Source of the DNA: DASRHK01 sp963776465
GTDB lineage: Bacteria; Pseudomonadota; Gammaproteobacteria; Nevskiales; Nevskiaceae
Length of the DNA stretch: 64,000 bases
Direction of reading: 5' to 3'
Assembly (NCBI GenBank): GCA_963776465.1
Contig: CAVZMV010000001.1
Span: forward strand, 62,001 to 126,000
Shown here: piece by piece, positions 41,964 through 50,810 of the stretch
Numbering within the stretch: position 1 is the stretch's first letter
Layout: every line of letters begins with the position of its first letter
Made by a program: the position numbers and the translations under genes
The notes under the pieces: model-generated
Seen by the model: the letters and a program-made list of their open reading frames with translations, nothing else
Databases searched by the model: none
What the model was told of the DNA's origin: nothing

Positions 41964-44357
41964 ATGCTCAGACCCATCTTGCTTTCTTCCCTGCTCCTCG
42001 CCCTTTGCGCCTGCGGCAACAGCAGCTCCTTGACGTCCGGCGGCGGCACCGGCACGACGCCGCCACCGCTACCGGTGGAGCAGACGCTGCAGGCGGGCGT
42101 CGCGACCGGCCTGCTGCAGATGCCCGTCGGCACGCCGCTCGGCGGTTACCTGCGTCCACCGGTCGGCGGCGAGTATCTGCCCGGCCTGGAAGCATTCGGC
42201 GGCGGCGATCCCAGCATCTTCTTCGCCGAGTTCCTCGACTTCATCCCTTCCGTCGACGACGAGGGCAACCCGGTTCTGCCGGTCCCCGACGAGCTGCGCA
42301 CCCTGCACTCGCCCTATGCGACGTTCTCGCCGCCGTCGCGCGGCTACTACGACTCGCTGATCAGCAAAGCCGTCGCCCTGTACGACGGGCATGACTACGT
42401 GGTGTTCATGAAGAACGACACCATCGGCATGCTCGACGAGCTGGTGCAGGGCGTCGCCGACCAGGTGCTCGCCGACACCGGCATCGACCTGCACGGCTCG
42501 CTGGTGATGTCGGCCACGCACACGCACGACGGGCCCGGTGCGATCGCCAACCATTCGATCCGCTACTTCTGGCTGGCGATGGACGCCTACCAGCCATCCT
42601 TGCTGCCGCGGATCATCCCGCAGCTCGCCGCGATCGTGGAGCAGGCCCTGGCGAACCTGCAGCCCGCGCGCATCGGCCATGCCTTCGGGCAGGAAGCCTA
42701 CGAGCATCCCATCGACGGCGTGAAGCACCTGAACAGCTTCCGGCGCGATCGGCTGGAGAGCTACGACCTGGAAGCCAACGACGCGCTGCGCGAGCGCATC
42801 GGCATCCTGCGCGTCGACACCGCCGCCGGCGAGCCGCTGGCGCTGATCCTGAATTACGCCGTGCACGGCATCGCCTTCGACGTTGAGAACCAGTACTTCT
42901 CCGGCGACGTCGCAGCCTCCGCCGAGCGCGAGATAGAGCAGACTTTCGACAAGCCGGTGCTGGCGATGCTGGTGCAGAACACCGGCGGCGACGTCAGCCC
43001 GCGCGCCGACGGCGGTCCGACGCTGCAGCGCATCGAGCGCTTCGGACAACTGATGGCGCCGCAGGCCCGCGCGATCTACGACGGCATCGACAGCTTCGAT
43101 CACGCGCCGGACATCCGCACCGTGTCGCAGCGCGTGATCCTGTCGCGCGAGCGCCTGGGCTACACCGGCACCGAGTTCCCGTTCCCCTTCGGCGGCGCCC
43201 AGTGCAACAACGCGGTCGGCGTGCCGGTCACCGGACCGGACACCGACATGACCAATCCGCTGTGCGTCCCGGGGACGCCACCGGATGCCGCGGACCTGCT
43301 GGACAACGGCGTCGGCGAGAACGGCGCCTTCCTGCCGCAGGACACGATCCTGATGGCGGTGAAGCTCGGGCAGCTGATGATCCTGCCGCAGCCCGGCGAG
43401 CCGCTCACCGAATACGGCGTGCGGCTGCTCGCGCTGGCGCAGAACGAGGGCTACGCGCCGGAGAACACCTTCATCTGGGGCTACTCGCTCGACCACGTCG
43501 GCTACATCCTGGCGCCGGAGAAAGCCGACTGGGACATGGGCGGCACCGAAGGCACGACCACGTTCTGGGGATGGAAGCAGGGCCAGCGCTTCCTCGACGG
43601 CGACGTCCTGCTGATGCGGGCGCTGCGCGACGGCAGTCAGCCGCCGCCGGATGAGTTCGATCTTGCCTACACCTACGACGCGATCTACGACGCCATCGCC
43701 GGTCCGCCGGCGCTGCCTGCGCTGCAGCCCGGCCGCGTGGTCTTTGCGCCGGACAACATCGAGCGCTTTCAGCAGACGACGTTTGCCTGGGAAGGCGGCG
43801 ATCCCGTGGTCGACGCGCCGCAGGTGCTGCTCGAGCGCCGCCAGGCGGACGGCAGCTGGGCGCCGATGCGGCGCAAGAACGGCGCGCCGATGGACACGCT
43901 GTTCGAGATGCACCTGAAGTACCGCCTCATCACCGCTGCGCACGTCTGGTCGATGGACCTCGAGCCCAACCTCGACTGGCCCGAGGGCGAGTACCGTTTC
44001 CGCGCTTCCGGACGCGCGCCGAACGACTACGCGGTGGAGTCCGCGCCGTTCACGGTCTCCGCGTCGCCGAGCCTGATCGCGTCGGCCCCGGCTCGCGTCG
44101 GCGACGCGGTCGAGGTCACCCTCGCCTACACGCCGCGTCCGTCCAATTACCGGCTGATCGATCCCCTGGTGCCGACCGACCTGCCGGCGCCGGTACGCCA
44201 GGGCTCGGTCAGCTTCAGCAATGGTTCAGCGACCGTGGTCGACGATGTCCCGGACATCGAGGTGCGCGACGAAGCGGTCGTCGCGGTCTATCGCGCCACG
44301 CTGCCAGGCGACGTCACGGTGACCGGCCGCGACGCCTTCGGGAACACCACGCCTTGA
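41964..44357 (+). CDS. Neutral ceramidase-like lipoprotein
   Basis: 797 residues with lipobox LLALCAC. The zinc-site motif SATHTHDGPG (H186, H188), NYAVHG (H301) and the catalytic-serine block QNTGGDVSP (S345) match neutral/alkaline ceramidases. The length exceeds the usual 650-700, with a C-terminal immunoglobulin-like extension as in the family. It would cleave N-acyl bonds of ceramide-like lipids at the cell surface. The DUF5329-like gene follows after nine bases. Confidence 0.87.
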   Translation: MLRPILLSSLLLALCACGNSSSLTSGGGTGTTPPPLPVEQTLQAGVATGLLQMPVGTPLGGYLRPPVGGEYLPGLEAFGGGDPSIFFAEFLDFIPSVDDEGNPVLPVPDELRTLHSPYATFSPPSRGYYDSLISKAVALYDGHDYVVFMKNDTIGMLDELVQGVADQVLADTGIDLHGSLVMSATHTHDGPGAIANHSIRYFWLAMDAYQPSLLPRIIPQLAAIVEQALANLQPARIGHAFGQEAYEHPIDGVKHLNSFRRDRLESYDLEANDALRERIGILRVDTAAGEPLALILNYAVHGIAFDVENQYFSGDVAASAEREIEQTFDKPVLAMLVQNTGGDVSPRADGGPTLQRIERFGQLMAPQARAIYDGIDSFDHAPDIRTVSQRVILSRERLGYTGTEFPFPFGGAQCNNAVGVPVTGPDTDMTNPLCVPGTPPDAADLLDNGVGENGAFLPQDTILMAVKLGQLMILPQPGEPLTEYGVRLLALAQNEGYAPENTFIWGYSLDHVGYILAPEKADWDMGGTEGTTTFWGWKQGQRFLDGDVLLMRALRDGSQPPPDEFDLAYTYDAIYDAIAGPPALPALQPGRVVFAPDNIERFQQTTFAWEGGDPVVDAPQVLLERRQADGSWAPMRRKNGAPMDTLFEMHLKYRLITAAHVWSMDLEPNLDWPEGEYRFRASGRAPNDYAVESAPFTVSASPSLIASAPARVGDAVEVTLAYTPRPSNYRLIDPLVPTDLPAPVRQGSVSFSNGSATVVDDVPDIEVRDEAVVAVYRATLPGDVTVTGRDAFGNTTP

Positions 44358-44366
44358 GCTGAACCG

Positions 44367-44738
44367 ATGAACGTGAACTGGAAGCGCAGCTTCGCCGGAT
44401 TGACGCTGCTGATCGCCAGCGCCGCGGTCGCTGGCGAGCTCGCTCCAGCCACCAAGACGGAAATCGACGGCCTGCTGAAGACGCTGGGTGCGTCGCCCTG
44501 CGAGTTCTACCGCAACGGCAGCTGGTACAAGGCGCCGGACGCGCAGGCGCACCTGAATCGCAAATACGAATACCTCGTGAAGAAGGACAGGATCGAAACG
44601 GCCGAGGAATTCATTGAGCTGGCCGGCACGCGGAGCAGCTTCAGCGGCGAGGCCTACCTGGTGCGCTGCCCGGGAAAGGAGCCGGAGCCGAGCGCAAGCT
44701 GGCTCGGAAAGCGCCTCTCGGAGCTTCGCAAGAACTGA
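44367..44738 (+). CDS. DUF5329-like exported small protein
   Basis: 123 residues with signal peptide. EIDGLLKTLGASPCEFYRNGSWYKAPDAQAHLNRKYEYL, then ETAEEFIELAGTRSSFSGEAYLVRC and WLGKRLSELRKN fit the DUF5329 pattern (two Cys, likely a disulfide). Function unknown. Likely co-transcribed with the ceramidase-like gene and convergent with a TonB receptor gene. Confidence 0.82.
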   Translation: MNVNWKRSFAGLTLLIASAAVAGELAPATKTEIDGLLKTLGASPCEFYRNGSWYKAPDAQAHLNRKYEYLVKKDRIETAEEFIELAGTRSSFSGEAYLVRCPGKEPEPSASWLGKRLSELRKN

Positions 44739-44739
44739 G

Positions 44740-47277
44740 TCACCGCAGCTCCATCCGCACCGTCGCGCCGAACGTGCGCGCGTCTGCCGGCACCGCCCCG
44801 TAGTCGCCGACGCCGTAGAGCGGATATACGGTCGCCAAATACTCGCGGTTCATTACGTTGCGCGCCCACAGCGAAACGTCCCACAGCCGATCGGTCCGGC
44901 GCAGGCCCAGTCGCGCGTTGACGATGTCGTAGCCGTCGATGTAGCTGGCGCGGCCGTGCTCGACCGTGCCCCAGTAGCCGGTGCGATACGAATAGTCGAT
45001 CGCGGCGAAAGGCTGCAATCCGTTGTCGAAGAACGTGCTGAATTCCGCGCCGGCGGTCGCGGTCCATCGCGGCGCGTTGTACAGCGTCTGTCCCGACAGG
45101 TCCTTGTAGAGGTTCATTCCTGGCACCGGGCCGACACCCGACTGGCGATCCTCGTTCGGCGCCAGCGGGAATTCCACGGTGATGGCATTGCTGTAGGCGG
45201 CGCCGCCGCGAAGCATCAGCCACGGCGCCGCGTAGCCGTAGCCTTCGAGCTCGGCGCCGCGCAGCCGCACACGGCCGACGTTGAGCAGATTGATCTGCCG
45301 CGGGTTCTGCAGCAGCGTGTCCTCCTCGTCGAAGGTGAGCGCCTGGTAGTCCTTGACGTCGGTGTGGTACACGGCCAGCGACGCGGCGAGCCGCTTGAAC
45401 AGCCGCGCCTTGGCGCCGACCTCGTACGAGGTTGCCTGCTCGGGTCGGAACGTCGGCTTGATCGTCTCGCCGGTGAAGCCCAGGTTGATGCCGCCGCCCT
45501 TGTAGCCGCGCGACACCGAGCCGTAGACCAGCGCATCGCGCGTCAGCTTGAACGACAGCGCCAGCTGGCCCGAGTAGTTGCCTTCGCGGAAGCGGCTGTC
45601 GCGGGAGTACTCGCCGCCGGCGACGTCGTCGATGATGCCGTTGAAGGTGAGGCTCGACGCATCCGTGCCGAGCACCTGCGCGAACTGCGGGAACGTCGCG
45701 TCGATGATCGGCCCGATCGGGTCGGCGGTGGACAGCGGGCTGGCCGAGGGATTGCCGCCGTAGCGGTGGCGATCGACGTCGGCGTTCTTCCACTCGTAGG
45801 TGTAGCGCAGGCCGGCGGTGAGATCGAGCCGCTCGGTGATGTGCCAGCTCGCCGACCCGAACGGCGCCGCGCTGTTGGTCATCTGCGAATAGATCGTGTC
45901 GACGGTGAGGCCGGCGAGGCTCTCCGGCGGGATCAGCGTGTAGAGCAGGATGCCGGTGTTGGACTCGGTGGCGTTGGGGTACACGCGCTCGCGGATGAGA
46001 CCGCCGAAGACCCAGCCGACGGTGTCCTCGCCCAGGATCACGCGCTCCAGTCCCTGCAGGTGCTGATGCAGGAAGAACACGCCGCCGACGACGTCGAAGC
46101 GCCCGAAGCTGAAGTCCACCCGCAGCTCCTGGCTCACCTGGCGATGCTCGTTGCGCGTGCTGGTCGAGGCGAGCTTGAGCGACGTCGCGTCGTCGTTGAG
46201 CGGCAGGAAGAACCAGTCGCGCCAGGCGGTGATGCTGGTGACGCGCGTGCCCTCGCCCGCGTCCCAGTTGAATTCGGCCGACAGCGCCTTCTGGCGCATG
46301 TCGCTGCGCGTCGGCGCGTCCGAGTCGGTGACGCGCTCCTTGGGATCGGTGCCGACGCGGTGATATTCCATGTAGGCGTCGCGCTGCACGACGGCGTTGC
46401 GCACCGGCGCCGTCAGCGGGAACGCGCAGCAACGCTCGTTGACGAAGCCGTACTCGGCGATGAAGCGGCCGGTGAGATGGATCGTCGGCACCCACAGCAG
46501 CTGTCCGCGCAGGCCGCGCTTGGCGCGGTTGTTGAGTGTGGAGCCGTCGTAGAGGTTGTCGATGGTGCCGTCGCGCTCGGTCCAGTAACCCGTGAGCCGG
46601 CCGGCGAGCGTCCCCGAGAGGATCGTCCCGTTGACGCTGCCCCGCAGCTGGCGCGAGTCGAGGTTGCCGATGGTGCCCTCGATGCGGATCTCGTCGTCGA
46701 ACGTCGGCGCCTTGGTGACGATGCTGATGGCGCCGGCGGTCGTGTTCTTGCCGAACAGCGTGCCTTGCGGACCGCGCATGATCTCCACGCGATCCAGGTC
46801 GATCAGGTCGAAGATCGACAGGCCTTGCCTGCCAAGATAAACGCCGTCGAGGAACAGGCCGACGCTCGACTCGATGCCGTCGTTCGCCGATGAGGAGCCC
46901 AGGCCACGGATCGTGTAGCTCGTCAGTCGCGCGTTGGGCACCGACACCACCAGGCCCGGCGCGCGCTCCTGGATGTCCGTCGGCAGCGTGAGCCCCGCGT
47001 CACCGAGGGCGCGGCCGTCGAGCACCGCCAGCGAGATCGGCACGTCCTGCGCGCGCTCCTTCTTCTTGCGCGCGGTGACGACCACCTCGCCCAGCACCGC
47101 CGTGCCCGAGTTCTCCTGCGCAGCGGGCTCCTCCGCCTTGGGCTCGGGAACCGGGACGGTGACGGGATACGGCTGGGGCGCCTCCTGCGCCCCTGCCTGC
47201 ACCGCGAGCAGACAGAGCGCCGCGAGAGCCGACCTACTTCTTCTTTTTCTTCGAAGCACCGGCCTTGCTCTCGTCAC
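44740..47277 (-). CDS. TonB-dependent outer-membrane receptor
   Basis: 845 residues. The signal peptide is followed by a Pro/Glu linker, a TonB-box-like VVVTARKKKERAQDVPIS, a plug domain (RIRGLGS-like TIRGLGSSS, VEIMRGPQGTLFGKNTTAGAISIVTK) and a 22-strand barrel with SRGYKGGGINLGF. This plug type is common in receptors for hydrophobic or carbohydrate nutrients; ligand unknown. The start overlaps the upstream DUF1579 gene by 44 bases; a GTG at 47259 would reduce this. Confidence 0.92.
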   Translation of the reverse strand: MTRARPVLRRKRRSRSALAALCLLAVQAGAQEAPQPYPVTVPVPEPKAEEPAAQENSGTAVLGEVVVTARKKKERAQDVPISLAVLDGRALGDAGLTLPTDIQERAPGLVVSVPNARLTSYTIRGLGSSSANDGIESSVGLFLDGVYLGRQGLSIFDLIDLDRVEIMRGPQGTLFGKNTTAGAISIVTKAPTFDDEIRIEGTIGNLDSRQLRGSVNGTILSGTLAGRLTGYWTERDGTIDNLYDGSTLNNRAKRGLRGQLLWVPTIHLTGRFIAEYGFVNERCCAFPLTAPVRNAVVQRDAYMEYHRVGTDPKERVTDSDAPTRSDMRQKALSAEFNWDAGEGTRVTSITAWRDWFFLPLNDDATSLKLASTSTRNEHRQVSQELRVDFSFGRFDVVGGVFFLHQHLQGLERVILGEDTVGWVFGGLIRERVYPNATESNTGILLYTLIPPESLAGLTVDTIYSQMTNSAAPFGSASWHITERLDLTAGLRYTYEWKNADVDRHRYGGNPSASPLSTADPIGPIIDATFPQFAQVLGTDASSLTFNGIIDDVAGGEYSRDSRFREGNYSGQLALSFKLTRDALVYGSVSRGYKGGGINLGFTGETIKPTFRPEQATSYEVGAKARLFKRLAASLAVYHTDVKDYQALTFDEEDTLLQNPRQINLLNVGRVRLRGAELEGYGYAAPWLMLRGGAAYSNAITVEFPLAPNEDRQSGVGPVPGMNLYKDLSGQTLYNAPRWTATAGAEFSTFFDNGLQPFAAIDYSYRTGYWGTVEHGRASYIDGYDIVNARLGLRRTDRLWDVSLWARNVMNREYLATVYPLYGVGDYGAVPADARTFGATVRMELR

Positions 47278-47800
47278 CCTCCGCGATCGTCGACCATTTG
47301 CCGTCTTCGCCCTGCGCCTCCCACTTGAAGTGATACGACGAGGACGAGGTTTCCTTGACGACGTAGCGCGACTTGACGAGCTTGCCGCCCATCCGCGATT
47401 CGTCGATGAAGGTCCAGGTCGATCCGTCGCGCGATCCGCGCGGCACCGTCATCTGCGCCTGGCCCGAATTGTCCACGCCGTAATAGGTGTAGGCCTTCTC
47501 TTCCGGGCTGTAGCCGAGGATGCCCAGGCCCTTGGTCGGGCCCATCGGGCTCGTGCCGGTGCTGGTGCAGACGACGGCGAACTTGCCCTCGAACCACTTG
47601 CAGCTGTCCTTCGCGGCGAGCTTGCCGCCGGGGCCCATCGGCGTTTCCTTCATGTCGCCTTCCAGCGTCCATTCGCCGACGAAGAAGGCGAGCTTCTCGT
47701 GCTCGGCGGTGGGCTTGGGCATGGCCGGCGCGTCGGCGGCCAGGGCGACGCCGCCGAATGCCAGGCCGGCGACGCAGCTCATCAGAATTCTCGCGTTCAT
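47234..47800 (-). CDS. DUF1579-like exported protein with poly-lysine end
   Basis: 188 residues with signal peptide (start 47800, preceded by GGAGAACAGG). HEKLAFFVGEWTLEGDMKETPMGPGG and YTYYGVDNSGQAQM match DUF1579, a lipocalin-like fold. The chain ends in GASKKKKK, encoded by an A/G-rich stretch inside which the TonB receptor gene begins. Likely periplasmic; function unknown. Confidence 0.83.
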   Translation of the reverse strand: MNARILMSCVAGLAFGGVALAADAPAMPKPTAEHEKLAFFVGEWTLEGDMKETPMGPGGKLAAKDSCKWFEGKFAVVCTSTGTSPMGPTKGLGILGYSPEEKAYTYYGVDNSGQAQMTVPRGSRDGSTWTFIDESRMGGKLVKSRYVVKETSSSSYHFKWEAQGEDGKWSTIAEGDESKAGASKKKKK

Positions 47801-47905
47801 CCTGTTCTCCATTGTTTTCTCTGGGTTATTAGTGGACTGCGCAGGGTGAACGCAGTCGCTTGCGAAGGGTCCAACCTCAGGATCATGCCACCGAGGGCAC
47901 CTTGC

Positions 47906-48352
47906 ATGAGCAACAACCGAATCCTGTCAGGTCTGCTGGCCGCAGCGCTTTGCGCCGGAGCGATGACCCCGGCGCGGGCGCATCAGCTCACCTGCGACAT
48001 GACCTACACGCTGTCGAGCTGGGCGGTGTTCTACAAGACCGCCCGCGGCCACGGCAAGGTGACCTGCTCCGACGGCGCGTCCATGGACGTGCTGCTGCGC
48101 TCGGAAGGCGGCGGCATCACCTTCGGCAAGTCGACGATCGACGACGGCTACGCCAAATTCACCGGCGTGCATGACATCAGCGACGTGCTCGGCGCCTACG
48201 CGTCCGGCGGCGCGCACGCAGGCGCGGGCAATTCTGCGGCGGCCAGCGGCCTGACCAAGGGCGAGGTGTCGCTGTCGATGACCGGCAAGGGCCGCGGCGT
48301 CGACCTCGGCGTGGACTTCGGGCGCTTCACGATCACGCGCGAAGACGAGTAG
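47906..48352 (+). CDS. Exported protein of unknown function
   Basis: 148 residues with signal peptide (MSNNRILSGLLAAALCAGAMTPARA). Mature part HQLTCDMTYTLSSWAVFYKTARGHGKVTCSDG, two cysteines, then glycine-rich GAYASGGAHAGAGNSAAASG and GVDLGVDFGRFTI. Looks like a small periplasmic beta protein; no named family recognised. Convergent with the second TonB receptor, one base between stops. Confidence 0.78.
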   Translation: MSNNRILSGLLAAALCAGAMTPARAHQLTCDMTYTLSSWAVFYKTARGHGKVTCSDGASMDVLLRSEGGGITFGKSTIDDGYAKFTGVHDISDVLGAYASGGAHAGAGNSAAASGLTKGEVSLSMTGKGRGVDLGVDFGRFTITREDE

Positions 48353-48353
48353 C

Positions 48354-50738
48354 TCACCAGCGCACAATCACGTTCGCGCCGAACGCGCGCGGCTCGACGA
48401 AGTTAGCCACGGTCAGGCTCAGGAACGGCGCGCCGGGTCCGAAGTCGATGAAGTTGTAGGCGGTCGCGTCGTCGGTGAGGTTCCTACCCCAGACGCCGAT
48501 CTCGCCGAACACGGTCTGGCCGAGCGGGATCGTCGTCAGCGCCAGGCGCGCGTTCAGCAGTCCGTGCGCCTTCACCTGCGTGTCGGCTGCGGTCTGCTTC
48601 ATCGTGTCGCGCGTCTCGAGCTGGTACGGATAGGTATAGAAGCTGTCGGTCCACACGTAGTCGACCACGCCGCGCAGCGCGCCGAACCCGGTGCGCAGGA
48701 AGATCGAGTCGAGCACCACGTTGAAGCTGTGCTCGGGCGCGTGCACGAAGGCGCGATTGTCCGCGCAGTTGCACGGCACCGGCTGGTTGGGGACCGTGCC
48801 GGGCTCGGAATCCAGGAACTCGTCGTACCTGGCGTGCAGGTAGGCGTAGTTCGCGCGCAGCTGCGTGCCGTCGAAGGGCACGACCGCCGTCTCGACCTCG
48901 ACGCCGTGCACCGTCGCCTTGCCCGCGTTGCTGATGTTGCTGGCCGCGGCGCCCTGCCCCGTGAACGTGGAGATCTGCAGGTCGACGAGCTTGTTGCGGA
49001 ACGCCGCGACGTTGAGCAGCGCGCGTCCGCCGAAGAACGAGAGCTTCGATCCCAGCTCCAGTGACTTCTGCTTCTCCGGACGGAACGGCGTGCTGGTCGC
49101 CATCTCGGTGTCGTTCTGCATGCCGTCGACGTGCGGCGTGTCCTGGATGTTGCTGTACTCGCCGTTGAAGCCGCCGCTCTTGAAGCCTTCCGCGTAGCGA
49201 GCGTAGAGATTGACGGTCTTGGTCGGGCGCCAGGCGACGGAGAACATCGGCGTGGTCGCGCTGAAGGTCTGGTCGACGTGCAGGCCCTCGGGCGCGGTGT
49301 AGTAGACGAACGCGGGGCTGCCCGGCCCGATGTCGACCGGCAGGTCGATCGGCGGCACGCCCGGCGGCAAGCCGTCCTCGATGCTGCCCGGCACCGTGCT
49401 CGCGCCGATGATGCGATCCAGCCCCTTGCGTTCGCGCGTGTAGCGCACGCCGGCGGAGAGCGTCAGCGGCTCCACGATCCGCCAGTCGAGCTGGCCGTAG
49501 CCCGCCCAGGCCTTCGTCTGCGTGCCGTAGCGTGAATCGAAGTTGAGCGCGCCGTTCAGGAACGTCTGCGGATTGTTGGTGTAGCCGTCGTCGGTGAAGT
49601 AGAACAGGCCCGCGGTGTAATGCAGGTCGCCGAAGCGGCCGATCGCCTGCAGGTCCTCGGAGAACTGCTTGTAGTCGGTCAGGCGCTTGGTGTGCGCGAC
49701 CGCGTTGGGCGACCCGTCGAGATCGAGGTAATCGGCCCACTCCACCTGTCGATGGCCGGTGATCGCCTTGAGCGTGTGGTCCTCGCCGAGGAACCACGAC
49801 AGCGTGAACGCGTGGCCCATCAGCCGCGCACGCTCCAGCGACGGCGCGTTGACCTGCGCCTCGGTCTGACGATCGGTGTGCACGTAATCGGCGAGCGTCG
49901 GGTCGCCCGAGCGGTAGAGCTGATCGAACACGTTGGTCTGATCGACGTCGGTCCAGTCGAAGCGGTAGCGGCCTTCCAGGCCCTCGAGGAGATCGAGGTT
50001 CACCGACGCATGCAGAGCGTCGCCGTGACGATTGTTGAGCTCGGGCACGGAGCTCGGCTCGATGGTCTTGACCCAGCCGTCGCGCCGCTCGCTGCGGCCC
50101 GAGAGCGTGACGTCGGCGATCCACAGACGCGGCAGGTCGACGGAGGCGCGATACACGCGCGCGTTGTAGTTGCCGAACTCGGCGGCGGCGTTGCCGCTGA
50201 AGTGGCCGCTCGGCTCGCGTGTGATGAAGTTGATGGTGCCGCCGATGGTGTTGCGCCCATAGAGCGTCCCCTGCGGGCCGCGCAGCACCTCGACGTTGGC
50301 GAGGTCGACGATGTCGAAGATCGAGCCCTGCGACTTGCCGATGTAGACGCCGTCCAGGTACACGCCGACCGCCGGGTCCCAATACAGCGCCGGGTTGATC
50401 TGCGAGGAGCCGCGGATCGTCAGCTGCGAGATCGTGGTGTTCGACGGGCTGCGGCTGACCTGCAGGCCTGGCGCGACGGAGTTGAGATCGTCGAGCCGCT
50501 GGATGCGCCGCGACTCGACCTGGTCCTGCGTCATCGCCGTGACGGCGACAGGCACGTTCTGCAGCTTCTCGCGGCGGCGTGTGGCGGTGACTTCCACCGA
50601 TTCGAGCGTCACGGCCTCGGCCTTGGGCTCTTCCTTCTTCTCTTCTGCCGCTGGCACCGAGGGCGTCGGAGCGGGCGGCTCCTGCGCTTGCACGACGATC
50701 GGCAACAGCAGTGCTGCTGAAAGAATCGCTCGACGCAT
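48354..50738 (-). CDS. TonB-dependent outer-membrane receptor
   Basis: 794 residues. Signal MRRAILSAALLLPIVVQAQ, acidic/proline linker, TonB box SVEVTATRRREKLQNVPVAVTA, plug with LTIRGSSQ and NVEVLRGPQGTLYGRNTIGGTINFITREP, then a barrel with YARYAEGFKSGGFNGEY and C-terminal NVIVRW. The plug and barrel motifs are those of receptors found beside aromatic or steroid catabolism genes in proteobacteria. It is divergent from a Rieske oxygenase across 72 bases that contain an imperfect palindrome, suggesting shared regulation. Confidence 0.93.
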   Translation of the reverse strand: MRRAILSAALLLPIVVQAQEPPAPTPSVPAAEEKKEEPKAEAVTLESVEVTATRRREKLQNVPVAVTAMTQDQVESRRIQRLDDLNSVAPGLQVSRSPSNTTISQLTIRGSSQINPALYWDPAVGVYLDGVYIGKSQGSIFDIVDLANVEVLRGPQGTLYGRNTIGGTINFITREPSGHFSGNAAAEFGNYNARVYRASVDLPRLWIADVTLSGRSERRDGWVKTIEPSSVPELNNRHGDALHASVNLDLLEGLEGRYRFDWTDVDQTNVFDQLYRSGDPTLADYVHTDRQTEAQVNAPSLERARLMGHAFTLSWFLGEDHTLKAITGHRQVEWADYLDLDGSPNAVAHTKRLTDYKQFSEDLQAIGRFGDLHYTAGLFYFTDDGYTNNPQTFLNGALNFDSRYGTQTKAWAGYGQLDWRIVEPLTLSAGVRYTRERKGLDRIIGASTVPGSIEDGLPPGVPPIDLPVDIGPGSPAFVYYTAPEGLHVDQTFSATTPMFSVAWRPTKTVNLYARYAEGFKSGGFNGEYSNIQDTPHVDGMQNDTEMATSTPFRPEKQKSLELGSKLSFFGGRALLNVAAFRNKLVDLQISTFTGQGAAASNISNAGKATVHGVEVETAVVPFDGTQLRANYAYLHARYDEFLDSEPGTVPNQPVPCNCADNRAFVHAPEHSFNVVLDSIFLRTGFGALRGVVDYVWTDSFYTYPYQLETRDTMKQTAADTQVKAHGLLNARLALTTIPLGQTVFGEIGVWGRNLTDDATAYNFIDFGPGAPFLSLTVANFVEPRAFGANVIVRW

Positions 50739-50757
50739 GGTGGTCTCCCCTTGAGTC

Positions 50758-50778
50758 GTCACCATAATATGATGTGAC
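50758..50778. promoter_or_regulatory. Candidate operator between TonB receptor and Rieske oxygenase genes
   Basis: GTCAC (50758-50762) and GTGAC (50774-50778) form an inverted repeat around the A/T-rich centre CATAATATGAT, the only such A/T patch in the intergenic region; TAATAT could serve as a -10 box. Position and symmetry suggest a dimeric regulator controlling both genes. No regulator gene is adjacent. Confidence 0.4.
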
Positions 50779-50810
50779 GTCCGCTGCGCGAGCGGCAGGA
50801 GGTGCCGGCC

